NCBI GenBank assembly: GCA_020433785.1
Contig: JAGRCC010000229.1
Location: 1-12,015 of the forward strand
Direction: 5' to 3'
From: Anaerolineae bacterium
GTDB taxonomy: Bacteria; Chloroflexota; Anaerolineae; 4572-78; J111
DNA: 12,015 nt
Part shown: piece after piece, positions 6,479-12,015 of the stretch
Position numbering within the stretch: position 1 is the first letter of the stretch
Layout of the letters: the number at the start of each line of letters is the position of its first letter
Notes under the pieces: model-generated
What the model saw: the letters and a program-made list of their open reading frames with translations, nothing else
Told to the model about the DNA's origin: nothing
Databases searched by the model: none
Made by a program: the position numbers and the translations under genes

Positions 6479-6601
6479 CTAGTTTACCCGTCTATTTAAG
6501 TTTTGGGTAACAGCGCGATCAATATTTACGGTGATAGTCACTTTTGCCGGGCTAAAGCTGTCGATGTCATCGACCAGATAGGTGTTTTGACCAAGTGACC
6601 C
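6479..6601 (-). pseudogene. Possible decayed coding fragment (beta-repeat-like)
   Basis: On the minus strand, 40 codons are open between TGA (6602-6604) and TAG (6479-6481), with no plausible start. The peptide includes DDIDSFSPAKVTITVN, which resembles the closing strands of bacterial extracellular beta-sandwich repeats that end in ATVTITVN-type sequence. Codon choice looks coding-like (GTC GAT GAC ATC GAC). It may be the remnant of a lost surface-protein gene, but a 40-codon open stretch can occur by chance, so this is tentative. The rest of 6406-6700 holds only the regulator's 5' leader and the promoter of the next gene. Confidence 0.25.
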
Positions 6602-6647
6602 TCACCTTGTCGCTATCCTGAGAATTGTTGAATTAGGCCATTTGGCG

Positions 6648-6676
6648 TTGACTCTAATTTGATCTTATGGTAATGT
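6648..6676 (+). promoter_or_regulatory. Likely promoter of the C39-like gene
   Basis: TTGACT (6648-6653), a 17-bp spacer, then TAATGT (6671-6676) preceded by TGG as an extended -10. The -10 keeps only T1, A2 and T6 of the consensus, the three most important positions. The start would be near 6683, about 18 nt before the ATG at 6701. Confidence 0.45.
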
Positions 6677-6700
6677 TGACGTTATGTAAGGTTGGCCGTT

Positions 6701-7672
6701 ATGAAACCACTGTATCTTGCCTTCAAAAAATGGAAATATTTTTTCCTGGGCTTTATTTTGCTCGACCTGGTGGCGGTCGGGTTGGTTTTGCTATATGCCT
6801 TCCAGGTCTCAACCGCCGAGCGAGCCGCCGCCGCCGAACTGCGCCAAACGCTGGAAGCGCCGACCCCCACGGCCACAGCCACCGTCACCCCCTGGCCGGG
6901 CCCCGGTCCCAGCGCCACCCCCACAGCCACGCTGCCGCCCACGCCTGAGTCAACCGAAGTTTTGATGGCCAGCGGCTTTCCGCATGGCTTTACCCCTACG
7001 CCCCGGCCAACGCGAGAAAAGGTATTCATCACCTTGCCCTATATTTTCCCGGTGCATGCCGGCAAAGTGGACGTGCCGGAAATAAACCAGATTTACTACC
7101 CGGAACCATTCTTTCCGCCCGGCTCTAATAATGCCTGTGGTCCGGTGGCTTTGTATGCGACGCTGCTCGGTTTGGGGGCCAATGTCGATTACACCCATCT
7201 TCGTGATGTGGCGGTCGGTTACGGGTTCACCCATTATGGTATTACTAAGTCCGGCATGATTGGCACGCTGGCGACCCTCAATCAAGAGATGGGCAGCCCG
7301 TATGTGATCGAGCACGGCAATAACTACAACATTCAAACGCTGGCTCAACTTATTCGCAAAGGCGGCATCCCCATTGTCCTGATTCGGGTCAAAAAGGAAA
7401 ACGGCGAATTTCACGTAACCAGCGATCAGTACAATTCAATCGGTCATTTTTTGATTGTCGAACAGATTAACACCCGTACGAATACCGTTAAATTTGCCGG
7501 TTCGACCTTAGGCATGGAAAAAGTCCCCCTCTCTGATTTTGTCCAGTCCTGGTCGAGCAATCCCCAAGCTATCACGGTCCCCCAACCCGCTCGTCCGTCG
7601 GTATTTAACCCCTGGCGCGGTCCGATCAACACCGAAGCCGTCAATTGGGCCATTGTCGTCAAGAAAAAATAA
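6701..7672 (+). CDS. Membrane-anchored C39-like (papain-fold) protein with Thr/Pro stalk
   Basis: A 323-residue protein with basic residues (K2, K9, K10, K12), then a membrane segment (about 14-35) acting as an uncleaved anchor, a short helix (38-50) and a Pro/Thr stalk (52-105: APTPTATATVTP, SATPTATLPPTP). The domain that follows has C39-like cysteine-peptidase features: NNACGPVALYATLLGLG with C146 as candidate nucleophile, and IGHFLIVEQI with H249 as candidate general base. The usual third residue, an Asp/Asn in a ...NDP... strand after the His, appears replaced: the aligned strand reads TVKFAGST, with G267/S268. The oxyanion-hole Gln normally just before the Cys is also not obvious. It may be an inactive binding protein or a peptidase with a shifted triad. 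No transporter or peptide precursor lies nearby, which argues against bacteriocin export. The ATG at 6701 is chosen because TAAGG ends 9 nt before it; an in-frame TTG at 6692 touches that site and is unlikely. Confidence 0.82.
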   Translation: MKPLYLAFKKWKYFFLGFILLDLVAVGLVLLYAFQVSTAERAAAAELRQTLEAPTPTATATVTPWPGPGPSATPTATLPPTPESTEVLMASGFPHGFTPTPRPTREKVFITLPYIFPVHAGKVDVPEINQIYYPEPFFPPGSNNACGPVALYATLLGLGANVDYTHLRDVAVGYGFTHYGITKSGMIGTLATLNQEMGSPYVIEHGNNYNIQTLAQLIRKGGIPIVLIRVKKENGEFHVTSDQYNSIGHFLIVEQINTRTNTVKFAGSTLGMEKVPLSDFVQSWSSNPQAITVPQPARPSVFNPWRGPINTEAVNWAIVVKKK

Positions 7673-7676
7673 GCCT

Positions 7677-7695
7677 TTACCAATTGACTTGGTAA
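7677..7695. promoter_or_regulatory. 19-bp palindrome overlapping a -35 box (possible operator)
   Basis: TTACCAA (7677-7683) and TTGGTAA (7689-7695) form a perfect 7-bp inverted repeat around TTGAC. It begins just after the stop at 7672 and overlaps the TTGACT -35 box of the next gene. No T-run follows, so it is a poor terminator and a better candidate for a repressor site. Confidence 0.4.
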
Positions 7696-7711
7696 GCGAT
7701 TCGGGTACACT
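7684..7711 (+). promoter_or_regulatory. Likely promoter of the VTT membrane protein gene
   Basis: TTGACT (7684-7689, five of six), a 16-bp spacer, TACACT (7706-7711, four of six). The start would be near 7718, leaving a leader of about 18 nt before the ATG at 7736. The -35 lies inside a 19-bp palindrome, which suggests repression at this promoter. Confidence 0.5.
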
Positions 7712-7735
7712 TTCTGAACGTGGCTTCTATTTTGA

Positions 7736-8446
7736 ATGGATCTGAAAGGAACCTTGACGCTGACCGAGCAAGTCACATTCACTGGCCCTCAATCGACAGA
7801 ACCCAATGAAGAAAGCAGCGCGCCTACCTGGCCGCAGTCTGGCCCGTTTGAGTCGGAAAGTTCGCCTCAAGTGCCGCCGCCAGCCGCCAGATCAGGTCGG
7901 CGGTTAACTCCCAAGCAGATTTTGGGATTTTTGCTGGCTTTGGTACCGGCCGTAGGCATCACGTTATTGATTCTTTGGTTGTCGCCAGAAATCAAACGGT
8001 TTAGCCATTATGGCTATCCAGGTATTTTTTTGATCAGCTTGATCGGCAACGCCACCATCGCTTTGCCGGTGCCCAGTTTGGCTGTAACATTTACGATGGG
8101 GGCCGTGCTTAACTGGGTTATCGTCGGGTTGGTTGCTGGGGTTGGCGAAGCGCTAGGAGAAACCACCGGTTATCTGGCCGGCTATGGCGGTTCGCCAATG
8201 ATCGAGAATAATGACCTCTATTTGCGGATTAAAAGTTGGATGGACCGCCACGGGATGCTCACCATTTTTGTGCTGTCGGCCATACCCAACCCCCTGATCG
8301 ATCTGGCCGGGATCGCGGCCGGGGCGTCGAGATACGGCTATCACAAATTTTTGTTTTCATGCTGGGCCGGTAAGACCATTAAAACGCTCGTCTTTGCCTG
8401 GGCCGGTGCTCAATCGTTAATCTGGGTCATGGATCTGTTAGTCTAG
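7736..8446 (+). CDS. DedA/VTT-family (SNARE-associated-like) membrane protein
   Basis: A 236-residue integral inner-membrane protein of the VTT domain family. Family members are linked to lipid transport or scrambling, membrane homeostasis and resistance phenotypes; the role here is inferred from family only. The first 58 residues are polar, Ser/Pro/Glu-rich and probably cytoplasmic, ending in basic SGRRLTPK. Hydrophobic segments lie at about 62-82, 94-118, 121-145, 173-197 and 210-233. VTT hallmarks: GNATIALPVPS (104-114), with the Pro-rich re-entrant region; GVGEALGETTGYLAGYGG (135-152), with acidic E138 and E142 in the Gly-rich segment; and AIPNPLIDLAGIAAGASRYGYHKF (the second Pro-containing re-entrant loop and following Gly motif). 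The ATG at 7736 has no strong ribosome binding site. An AAAGGA follows the ATG but is too close to the TTG at 7754 to serve it. The long polar N-terminal extension is unusual for the family. Confidence 0.87.
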   Translation: MDLKGTLTLTEQVTFTGPQSTEPNEESSAPTWPQSGPFESESSPQVPPPAARSGRRLTPKQILGFLLALVPAVGITLLILWLSPEIKRFSHYGYPGIFLISLIGNATIALPVPSLAVTFTMGAVLNWVIVGLVAGVGEALGETTGYLAGYGGSPMIENNDLYLRIKSWMDRHGMLTIFVLSAIPNPLIDLAGIAAGASRYGYHKFLFSCWAGKTIKTLVFAWAGAQSLIWVMDLLV

Positions 8447-8451
8447 CCAGC

Positions 8452-8536
8452 TGGGTGATCACCGCTAATTGGCAACTTGACAGCAGTTACCCTGTTCGAT
8501 ATACTAAATGCCATAAATTATGGTTATGATCACCCA
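8452..8536. repeat. 10-bp inverted repeat flanking the valS promoter
   Basis: TGGGTGATCA (8452-8461) recurs inverted as TGATCACCCA (8527-8536). The left copy extends into the perfect palindrome GGTGATCACC (8454-8463). The pair brackets the valS promoter; the right copy lies in the transcribed leader just before T-box Stem I. It could be an operator pair or chance pairing. Confidence 0.4.
8477..8505 (+). promoter_or_regulatory. valS: Strong sigma-70-type promoter of the valS T-box leader
   Basis: Perfect -35 TTGACA (8477-8482), 17-bp spacer, -10 TATACT (8500-8505, five of six). Transcription would start near 8512, giving a leader of about 325 nt before the valS ATG. A constitutive promoter upstream of a T-box fits control by transcript attenuation and not by initiation. 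Confidence 0.78.
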
Positions 8537-8792
8537 ACGACGTCGATCAGGAGGAGTAAGCAGTTTGAGATTGCCAGAGAGGCAAGGTCAGGGGCTGAAA
8601 GCCTTGCTCAATTATCGCTGCTGAAGGTCGCCTGGGAGTTGAGTAGCTGAACATCAGAGTAAGCTGCTCCGGGTTTGCCCGTTATAGCTTAAGAGTGATT
8701 ACGTTAGCCCTGGTTACCCATGGTTGGCGTGATAATCAAGGTGGTACCGCGAAGCAACATCCCTTTCGTCCTTGAGATGAAAGGGATTTTTT
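8535..8792 (+). promoter_or_regulatory. T-box riboswitch controlling valS (GUC valine specifier)
   Basis: The leader RNA binds tRNA-Val and senses its charging state. Stem I: lower helix CAGG (8548-8551) with CCTG (8631-8634); the specifier loop has AGGAGTA on the 5' side and GAAGGTCG on the 3' side, closed above by AGCAG (8559-8563) with CTGCT (8618-8622). The specifier is GTC at 8627-8629, followed by a purine. The distal arm includes GCAAGG (8582-8587) with CCTTGC (8602-8607). A Stem III-like helix pairs 8701-8709 with 8722-8730, including G-U pairs. The conserved T-box sequence AAGGTGGTACCGCG lies at 8738-8751; its TGGT (8742-8745) would pair with the ACCA end of uncharged tRNA-Val. AAGG (8738-8741) and GCG (8749-8751) can pair with CGTCCTT (8767-8773), forming an antiterminator that excludes the terminator. 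Uncharged tRNA-Val should thus switch valS on. Confidence 0.95.
8759..8792 (+). terminator. T-box intrinsic terminator
   Basis: The stem pairs 8759-8770 (ATCCCTTTCGTC) with 8776-8787 (GATGAAAGGGAT) around CTTGA, including one G-U pair, followed by T residues to 8792. The 5' arm shares CGTCCTT with the antiterminator, so the two structures exclude each other. The valS start lies 46 nt beyond the last T. Confidence 0.93.
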
Positions 8793-8838
8793 ATTGCCGG
8801 GCCAACCGGCCGATACGAAAAAATTTGGAGTTACGACG

Positions 8839-11535
8839 ATGACAAAAGAGTTACCCATCGACCCCAACAACATGGCCAAAGCCTACGATCCGGTTCAATT
8901 TGAGGAACCCCTGTATGACTGGTGGGAGAGCCAGGGCTATTTCAAACCGGAACATGCCAGCGACACGGCCGAACCATTTGTAATCGCCATGCCGCCGCCC
9001 AACGTTACCGGCGCGCTGCACATTGGTCATGCGATGACGGCCTCGGTTGAGGATTTGATGATTCGCTACAATCGGATGAAGGGTAAGGCGGCCCTATGGA
9101 TTCCCGGCACCGACCACGCCGGTATCGCCACCCAATTGCAGGTGGAACGGGCTTTGCGGGCTGAAGGCACCAGCCGCCAAGAGATTGGCCGCGACCGGTT
9201 CTTGGATCGCACCTGGGCTTGGAAAGAAGAACACGGCGGCATTATCACCCAACAGCACCGCCGGTTAGGTGCCTCGTGCGATTGGGAACGCGAACGGTTC
9301 ACCCTGGATGAAGGTCTCTCGCGAGCGGTGCGGGAAGCGTTTATGCGTCTGTATGAAAAGGGCTTGATTTATCGAGGCGAGTATCTGATCAACTGGTCAC
9401 CGGGCTTGCAGACAGCCGTGAGTGATTTGGAGGTGGAGTATTTTGAGGAACAGGGCAAACTGTACTACTTCAAATACATGCTGGCCGGCTCCGAGGCTTA
9501 CATCCCCGTGGCAACCACTCGACCGGAGACCATTTTGGGCGATACCGCCGTGGCCGTTCATCCGGATGATGAGCGCTACCAGCAGTTCATCGGCCAGATG
9601 TGCGTGGTGCCGATGCTGGGCCGGGAAATTCCGGTGATTGCCGATACCTACGTTGATATGCAATTTGGCACTGGCGCGCTGAAAATCACGCCCGGCCACG
9701 ACCCCAACGACTTTGAGATCGGCCGGCGGCATAATCTGGGTATTATCAACATTATGAACAAAGACGCCACGATGAACAGCAATGCCGGACCGTACCAGGG
9801 CCTGGATCGCTTTGAGTGCCGCACCAAATTGTGGGCCGATATGGAAGCTGCAGGGCTGATCCTTGAGGTGAAGGCACACAAGATGCAGGTGCCGCGTGCC
9901 CAGCGAGGCGGCGAGATTGTGGAGCCGCTGGTGTCAACCCAGTGGTTTGTGAAAATGCAATCGCTAGCCGATGCCGGGCTGGCCGCCGTGGCCGACGGCC
10001 GGATTAAGATTGTGCCGGAGCGATTTACGAAGGTTTACAACAATTGGCTGGAAAACATCAAAGATTGGTGTGTGAGCCGCCAGTTGTGGTGGGGCCACCG
10101 CATTCCGGCCTGGTACGCGCCTGACGGTACGGTTTTTGTGGCTCACAGCGAAGCAGAGGCGTATGAGAAAGCTAAGGCTCAGTTTGGCCCGGATGTGACG
10201 CTGGAGCAAGACCCCGATGTGCTGGATACCTGGTTTAGCTCAGGGTTGTGGCCGTTTTCAACCCTCGGCTGGCCCGATAACACGCCTGACCTACAGCGTT
10301 ACTACCCTAATTCGGTGATGGAGACGGGCTACGATATCCTGTTTTTCTGGGTGGCGCGGATGATTATGAGCGGGCTGGAGTACACCGGCCAGATTCCGTT
10401 CCACACCGTATACCTGCACGGTATCATTCGCGATGAGTCGGGCCGGAAGATGAGTAAAACCACCGGCAACGTCATCGATCCGCTGGAGGTTATCGACCAG
10501 TACGGGTGTGACGCCCTGCGATTTACCTTGCTGACCGGCTCGTCGCCTGGTAATGATATGAATTTGTCGTTGGATCGAATTGCGGCCAATCGGAATTTCT
10601 GTAACAAAATCTGGAATGCGACCCGGTTCGTGGTGACCAATCAAGGTACAGCCTTTGCCAGCGGCACCGGTACCTGGAACCTGGCCGGCTTTACCCTGCC
10701 GGATCGCTGGATTTTGAGCCGGTTGAGTCGATTAACGGGTGATGTGACCCGTCTGATCGATAACTACAATTTCGGCGAAGCCGGTCGCCAGCTTTACGAT
10801 TTCTTCTGGAGCGAATTTGCCGATTGGTACATAGAAATTGCCAAAATTCGGCTGTATGACACGGATGCCCGCGCTCAAGCAACGGTGCGGCGGGTATTGG
10901 TGCATGTGCTGGATCGAACGCTGCGGATGCTTCATCCCTTTATTCCGTTTGTGACAGAAGCGGCCTGGCAGCACCTACCCAACGACGGTGGCGCTTTGAT
11001 TGTGGCCGACTGGCCCACCGAAAGCTCGATAGCCATTGACGACGAAGCTGAAGCCAATATGGCGATCCTATTTGAGTTGATCCGGACCATTCGCAATATC
11101 CGGTCTGAATACAATGTGGAGCCGGGCAAGCAGATTAAGGCGTTAATTGCCGCCGGCGACCATCACGCGATGCTCACGAAGCATATCGGCATTGTCGTGT
11201 CGCTGGCCCGGCTCGATAAAGCCGCCTTGGTTTTGGAAGCGGCTCTGGCTGAAAAACCGGAACAGGCCGTGGGGCAGGTGATTAGCGGCGGGATCGAAAT
11301 CTACCTGCCGCTGGCCGGTATGCTTGATATTCAGGCCGAACGCGAACGCGCTCAAAAAGATTTGGCCGTTTTGGAGAAAGGCATCGCCGGCAGTCGAGGC
11401 AAACTCAATAATAAAGGCTTTGTTGATAAAGCGCCGCCGGAGGTGGTGAGCCGCGAGCGCGAAAGACTGGCTGATCTGGAATTGCAGTTGGCTAAAGTGC
11501 AAGATCGATTAAAAGAACTTGAAGCGATGGCTTAA
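8839..11535 (+). CDS. valS: Valyl-tRNA synthetase
   Basis: This class Ia aminoacyl-tRNA synthetase charges tRNA-Val with valine and edits mischarged threonine. It has 898 residues from the ATG at 8839, within the usual family size. The start is set by GGAG at 8827-8830, eight nt upstream; the frame is also open to a TTG at 8794, but that abuts the T-box terminator. Landmarks: PPPNVTGALHIGHAM with HIGH at 61-64; the CP1 editing insertion, roughly 190-335, with TTRPETILGDTAVAVHP from about 225; WCVSRQLWWGHRIPAWY; DVLDTWFSSGLWPFSTLGWP; and the second ATP signature KMSKT at 537-541 (Thr in place of the common final Ser), followed by TGNVIDP. The anticodon-binding domain follows (about 630-780, with WNATRFV and YNFGEAGRQLYDFFWSEF). 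The last 65 or so residues form the ValRS C-terminal coiled coil that contacts tRNA. All catalytic elements are intact. Expression is under the upstream T-box. Confidence 0.98.
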   Translation: MTKELPIDPNNMAKAYDPVQFEEPLYDWWESQGYFKPEHASDTAEPFVIAMPPPNVTGALHIGHAMTASVEDLMIRYNRMKGKAALWIPGTDHAGIATQLQVERALRAEGTSRQEIGRDRFLDRTWAWKEEHGGIITQQHRRLGASCDWERERFTLDEGLSRAVREAFMRLYEKGLIYRGEYLINWSPGLQTAVSDLEVEYFEEQGKLYYFKYMLAGSEAYIPVATTRPETILGDTAVAVHPDDERYQQFIGQMCVVPMLGREIPVIADTYVDMQFGTGALKITPGHDPNDFEIGRRHNLGIINIMNKDATMNSNAGPYQGLDRFECRTKLWADMEAAGLILEVKAHKMQVPRAQRGGEIVEPLVSTQWFVKMQSLADAGLAAVADGRIKIVPERFTKVYNNWLENIKDWCVSRQLWWGHRIPAWYAPDGTVFVAHSEAEAYEKAKAQFGPDVTLEQDPDVLDTWFSSGLWPFSTLGWPDNTPDLQRYYPNSVMETGYDILFFWVARMIMSGLEYTGQIPFHTVYLHGIIRDESGRKMSKTTGNVIDPLEVIDQYGCDALRFTLLTGSSPGNDMNLSLDRIAANRNFCNKIWNATRFVVTNQGTAFASGTGTWNLAGFTLPDRWILSRLSRLTGDVTRLIDNYNFGEAGRQLYDFFWSEFADWYIEIAKIRLYDTDARAQATVRRVLVHVLDRTLRMLHPFIPFVTEAAWQHLPNDGGALIVADWPTESSIAIDDEAEANMAILFELIRTIRNIRSEYNVEPGKQIKALIAAGDHHAMLTKHIGIVVSLARLDKAALVLEAALAEKPEQAVGQVISGGIEIYLPLAGMLDIQAERERAQKDLAVLEKGIAGSRGKLNNKGFVDKAPPEVVSRERERLADLELQLAKVQDRLKELEAMA

Positions 11536-11572
11536 TCCACCGCGCTGGGTGCAGAAGTACATGAATTTCAAT

Positions 11573-11604
11573 AAAAAAGCGCCTTCATTTGAAGGCGCTT
11601 TTTT
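11573..11604. terminator. Bidirectional rho-independent terminator between valS and htrA-like gene
   Basis: GCGCCTTC (11579-11586) pairs with GAAGGCGC (11591-11598) around ATTT. Six A precede the stem and six T follow it, so each strand gets an 8-bp GC-rich hairpin with a U-tract. It lies 38 bp after the valS stop and 19 bp past the convergent gene's stop, so it serves both. Confidence 0.93.
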
Positions 11605-11622
11605 GATTAACCTCGAACGAAG

Positions 11623-12015
11623 TTATTCAACTTCTTCGGTGGTATGCGGTCTGGGGCCTAAGGTCAGTTCGACTTGCTGCTCTTTGCCGTCACGAATAAT
11701 CGTTAACGTGACCACATCGCCCACGGTTCCACGCCGGCTTAAGAATGAGATGAGATCATCAAAGTTGTAGATCTCTTCATCCTCAATGGCAATAATGACG
11801 TCACCGCCAATAGTGGTGTCGAGTCCGTTATCGAACACAATCTCGCGGGTGCCGCTGCGCAGGCCAGCCTCGTCGGCCGGGCTGCCGGATAGAACCTCAA
11901 CGACTAACGCGCCTGAAACTTTGGGTAAATCCATCGCCTCGGCAATTTCCGGCGTGACCGAATTGCCGGAAAAACCAATCCAGGGATGCTCATACTGCCC
12001 ATCCTTGATCAGACC
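11623..12015 (-). CDS. HtrA/DegP-type serine protease, C-terminal PDZ part (5' truncated by window)
   Basis: The minus-strand frame is open from the window edge to TAA at 11623-11625, giving 130 residues; the protease domain lies outside. The fragment begins GLIKDGQYEHPWIGFSG, the segment that in HtrA/Deg proteases joins the trypsin-like domain to the PDZ domain (usual form LIxxGxYxHPWLGI). The PDZ domain follows: VSGALVVEVLSGSPADEAGL, then GGDVIIAIEDEEIYNFDDLISFL, then GDVVTLTIIRDGKEQQVELTLG. There is one PDZ domain and a short acidic tail (TTEEVE), the architecture of single-PDZ, membrane-anchored HtrA/DegS-like proteins, which do quality control of misfolded extracytoplasmic proteins. The catalytic Ser, His and Asp cannot be checked here. 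An internal Met (base 11934) is not the start, because homologous sequence continues upstream of it. The gene converges on valS with a shared terminator. Confidence 0.93.
   Translation of the reverse strand, partial: GLIKDGQYEHPWIGFSGNSVTPEIAEAMDLPKVSGALVVEVLSGSPADEAGLRSGTREIVFDNGLDTTIGGDVIIAIEDEEIYNFDDLISFLSRRGTVGDVVTLTIIRDGKEQQVELTLGPRPHTTEEVE

Noticed and set aside
6560..6574. 15-bp palindrome GTCGATGTCATCGAC, loosely framed by GTCACTT (6537-6543) and AAGTGAC (6593-6599).
   Set aside because: It lies inside the possible coding relic, where the codons for VDDID (GTC GAT GAC ATC GAC) produce the symmetry by themselves, and it is not placed near a convincing promoter box. The outer 7-bp match is unevenly spaced, so I do not call an operator.
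6692..6700. TTG start three codons before the C39-like ATG.
   Set aside because: The only ribosome binding site candidate (TAAGG) directly touches this TTG, whereas it is well spaced for the ATG at 6701.
6701..8446. C39-like protein next to a VTT membrane protein as a bacteriocin or peptide export system.
   Set aside because: There is no ABC transporter, no double-glycine leader peptide gene and no immunity gene. The two genes have separate promoters, and DedA/VTT proteins are not peptide exporters.
8794..8838. Upstream TTG start for valS adding 15 residues.
   Set aside because: The TTG abuts the T-box terminator U-tract and has no ribosome binding site, while the ATG at 8839 has GGAG at an 8-nt spacing and begins the normal ValRS N-terminus.

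Overview
The window looks like chromosomal housekeeping and envelope DNA from a bacterium of the phylum Chloroflexota, most likely class Anaerolineae. This is inference. It rests on three things: several extracytoplasmic proteins carry long Thr/Pro-rich spacers made of TPTP-type repeats, which are typical of that group; a classical tRNA-sensing T-box leader precedes valS; and base composition is moderate in GC. Promoters follow the ordinary sigma-70 pattern. I see no tRNA or rRNA gene, transposase, phage gene or CRISPR array.

Layout, left to right. (1) 1-1078, plus strand: the 3' end of a sensor histidine kinase, then a single-pass membrane protein of unknown function 8 bp downstream. (2) 1156-1704, minus strand: soluble inorganic pyrophosphatase (ppa) with its own terminator. 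(3) 1844-3829, plus strand: a strong promoter drives two tandem paralogous lipoproteins. Each has a lipidation signal, a Thr/Pro-rich stalk and a shared beta-rich C-terminal domain, and the genes overlap by ATGA. (4) 3830-4040: intergenic region with a 16-bp perfect inverted repeat and a strong promoter. (5) 4041-5686, plus strand: a two-gene operon of a GNAT-type acetyltransferase and a PLP-dependent threonine/serine dehydratase that starts at TTG inside the stop of the first gene. (6) 5665-6405, minus strand: a response regulator whose C-terminal half resembles a histidine-kinase dimerisation domain without an ATPase domain; it overlaps the dehydratase tail to tail. (7) 6406-6700: spacer with a possible decayed coding fragment. 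(8) 6701-7672: a membrane-anchored, stalked C39-like papain-fold protein. (9) 7736-8446: a DedA/VTT-family membrane protein. (10) 8477-11535: a consensus promoter, a complete T-box leader (GUC valine specifier, UGGU acceptor-binding bulge, terminator/antiterminator) and valyl-tRNA synthetase (valS). (11) 11573-12015: a bidirectional terminator shared with a convergent HtrA-type protease, of which only the PDZ end is present.

Functionally this is a patchwork of short transcription units, not one pathway. The best-understood regulatory unit is the T-box/valS pair: uncharged tRNA-Val should stabilise the antiterminator and allow valS expression. The least understood material is at the cell envelope: the lipoprotein pair, the stalked C39-like protein with a doubtful catalytic residue, and the membrane protein next to the kinase. 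I found no multi-gene system that I can claim as new. The lipoprotein pair and the receiver-DHp fusion most deserve follow-up.
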